7,977 nt of DNA. Origin: Candidatus Atribacter fermentans. Lineage in GTDB: Bacteria; Atribacterota; Atribacteria; Atribacterales; Atribacteraceae. The notes beneath the pieces are model-generated. The model saw only the letters and a list, made by a program, of their open reading frames with translations, was not told the origin of the DNA and made no database searches. Numbering within the stretch: position 1 is the stretch's first letter; every line of letters begins with the position of its first letter. The stretch is taken from assembly GCA_012517485.1 (NCBI GenBank), contig JAAYUT010000210.1, positions 1 to 7,977 on the forward strand, given 5' to 3'. Shown here one piece after another: positions 6,746-7,977 of this stretch. The position numbers were made by a program, and so were the translations under genes.

Positions 6746-7977
6746 TTATTTGATAATCTTCGAATCAAAACCTTGGGCAATCAAACCGTTTTGTATTTCT
6801 TCTGCTGCTTTATCCAAACCCTCTTGAATTCCCATTTCGTCGTTAATGATTTTAATCAAATAAGAATTCAAGATATCCCAGTCTTCACGGGTAGTTGGCA
6901 TATAATAAAACTCTGGTATTTCTAGAGCAATTTCAGCCCAAGTTTTACGGACTTTTTGTCCTCCAAGATAAGGATCTGGTTCGTCAAAGTATGGATCGTT
7001 ATATGCTTCAATTAAACATGGAAATGGTCCAGCTTCTTTATACATTGTCATTTGTCCTTGTAGAGTCAGACTAATAAATTCGACAAACTTCCAAGCTAAT
7101 TCAGGGGATTTAGTCTGAGCAGGGATAGAAAAAACTGAACCTCCAATATTTGCTGCACGGCTTTCACCTTTTTCAAAAGCTGGCATTTTCATAACTCTCC
7201 ATTTCCCATCTAAGCCAGTAGTATTGGTTTCTATACTATACTGAAACCAAGCAGCTCCAGGAATACAGATAATAGTGCCATCTTGAACAGCAGAATACCA
7301 ACCAGGTGAACGGATCTCGGCTTTTGTATACGCTATTTTATCTTTATTGATCATATCGTAAACGAGTTGTGCAGCTCGAACCGCCTTATCATTGCTAACT
7401 AAGACATTACCGTCTTTATCGTACATTCCTTGACCTTGTTGAACGAGCAAACCATGGTAGAACATAAAGACCAAATTGTTGGGGCTTACCATATCTAGGG
7501 TGATCATATATTTTCCGTCTTTGGAAAGTTTTCGACCAATTTCTCTAAACTCATCCCAGGTTTCTGGTAACTCTGTTATTCCTGCTTCTTCAAAAATGTC
7601 AGCCCTGTAGTAAATTCCCGCTGGTCCACAATCAAACGGTGCTCCATATTGTCTCCCTCTCAAATAACCTTCACCCCATTTTCCTGGAATAACCTTATCT
7701 CGATAGGGTGCTAGTTTTTCGGTTAAATCGATCAAACCTTTACCAGCGTATTTATTTGAAAAGGCGCCTTCAATGATTGTGACATCAGGAGCCCCAACAC
7801 CCGAAGCTATGGCAGTAAGGAGCTTCGTGTGTAATTCTAACCATGGTAAATCAACAAATTCGAACTCAACATCAGCATACTCAGGATAGGCTTGTTTAAA
7901 TGGCTCTACTTCTGCTTTAAAATGATCTATTGTTTGTGACCATCCCCAAAGGGTTAATTTATGAGGTTCGTCCTTAG
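6746..7977 (-). CDS. Extracellular solute-binding protein, family 1 (5' end outside window)
   Basis: This is the ligand-capturing component of the sugar-type ABC importer, expected outside the membrane as a lipoprotein or periplasmic protein. The frame stays open to the right edge, so 409 residues plus the C-terminal stop are visible and the start and any signal peptide are missing. The visible part begins just before the first strand of the mature fold, KLTLWGWSQTIDHFK. It continues with LPWLELHTKLLTAIASGVGAPD and VTIIEGAF (the usual 'PDV' segment), then YGAPFDCGPAGIYYRADIFEEAGI at about 127-150 and LPETWDEFREIGRKL, all typical of family 1. The region AWKFVEFIS near the C-terminal third is also characteristic. 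A TTG at 7733-7735 opens a shorter frame, but family similarity extends well upstream, so that start is wrong. It leads the operon with two permeases and the M81 hydrolase. Aromatic residues (several Trp/Tyr) fit sugar binding, but the ligand is unknown. Confidence 0.92.
   Translation of the reverse strand, partial: KDEPHKLTLWGWSQTIDHFKAEVEPFKQAYPEYADVEFEFVDLPWLELHTKLLTAIASGVGAPDVTIIEGAFSNKYAGKGLIDLTEKLAPYRDKVIPGKWGEGYLRGRQYGAPFDCGPAGIYYRADIFEEAGITELPETWDEFREIGRKLSKDGKYMITLDMVSPNNLVFMFYHGLLVQQGQGMYDKDGNVLVSNDKAVRAAQLVYDMINKDKIAYTKAEIRSPGWYSAVQDGTIICIPGAAWFQYSIETNTTGLDGKWRVMKMPAFEKGESRAANIGGSVFSIPAQTKSPELAWKFVEFISLTLQGQMTMYKEAGPFPCLIEAYNDPYFDEPDPYLGGQKVRKTWAEIALEIPEFYYMPTTREDWDILNSYLIKIINDEMGIQEGLDKAAEEIQNGLIAQGFDSKIIK

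Overview
The window is AT-rich bacterial DNA (roughly one third G+C). All supported genes lie on the minus strand and are read from the right edge towards the left. Start sites carry strong AAGGAG/AGGAGG-type ribosome-binding sites, with one TTG and one GTG start. This fits a low-GC, Bacillota-like or Atribacterota-like anaerobe, but no taxonomic marker is present, so the assignment is tentative.

Right half (about 7977 to 3441): a compact transport and hydrolase operon. In transcription order it holds a family-1 extracellular solute-binding protein (its 5' end lies beyond the right edge), a MalF-type permease, a MalG-type permease, and an M81-family (MlrC-like) metallohydrolase. The permeases are 2 nt apart, and the hydrolase follows after 38 nt. 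A very stable 11-bp stem-loop sits between the binding-protein gene and the first permease gene, a common place for an element that keeps the binding protein in excess. No ATP-binding subunit is in the window.

Middle (3440 to 3002): a gene-free AT-rich spacer separating the hydrolase from the urease genes. It has no convincing terminator or strong promoter.

Left half (3001 to 480): the three structural urease subunits in the unusual order ureB - ureC - ureA. ureB and ureC are 2 nt apart. ureA is detached by 156 nt and has its own plausible promoter. UreC keeps all nickel ligands, the carbamylated lysine and the flap Cys-His. However, it is divergent around the active site: a loop that is near-invariant in classical ureases is about five residues shorter. 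No nickel-insertion genes (ureDEFG) are present. The last 479 bases (1-479) hold no supported gene.

Working model (inference): the ABC system imports a small sugar-like or amide-containing compound, the M81 hydrolase attacks it in the cytoplasm, and the urease next door releases ammonia from urea or a urea-like product. The link between the two halves rests only on adjacency and shared strand.
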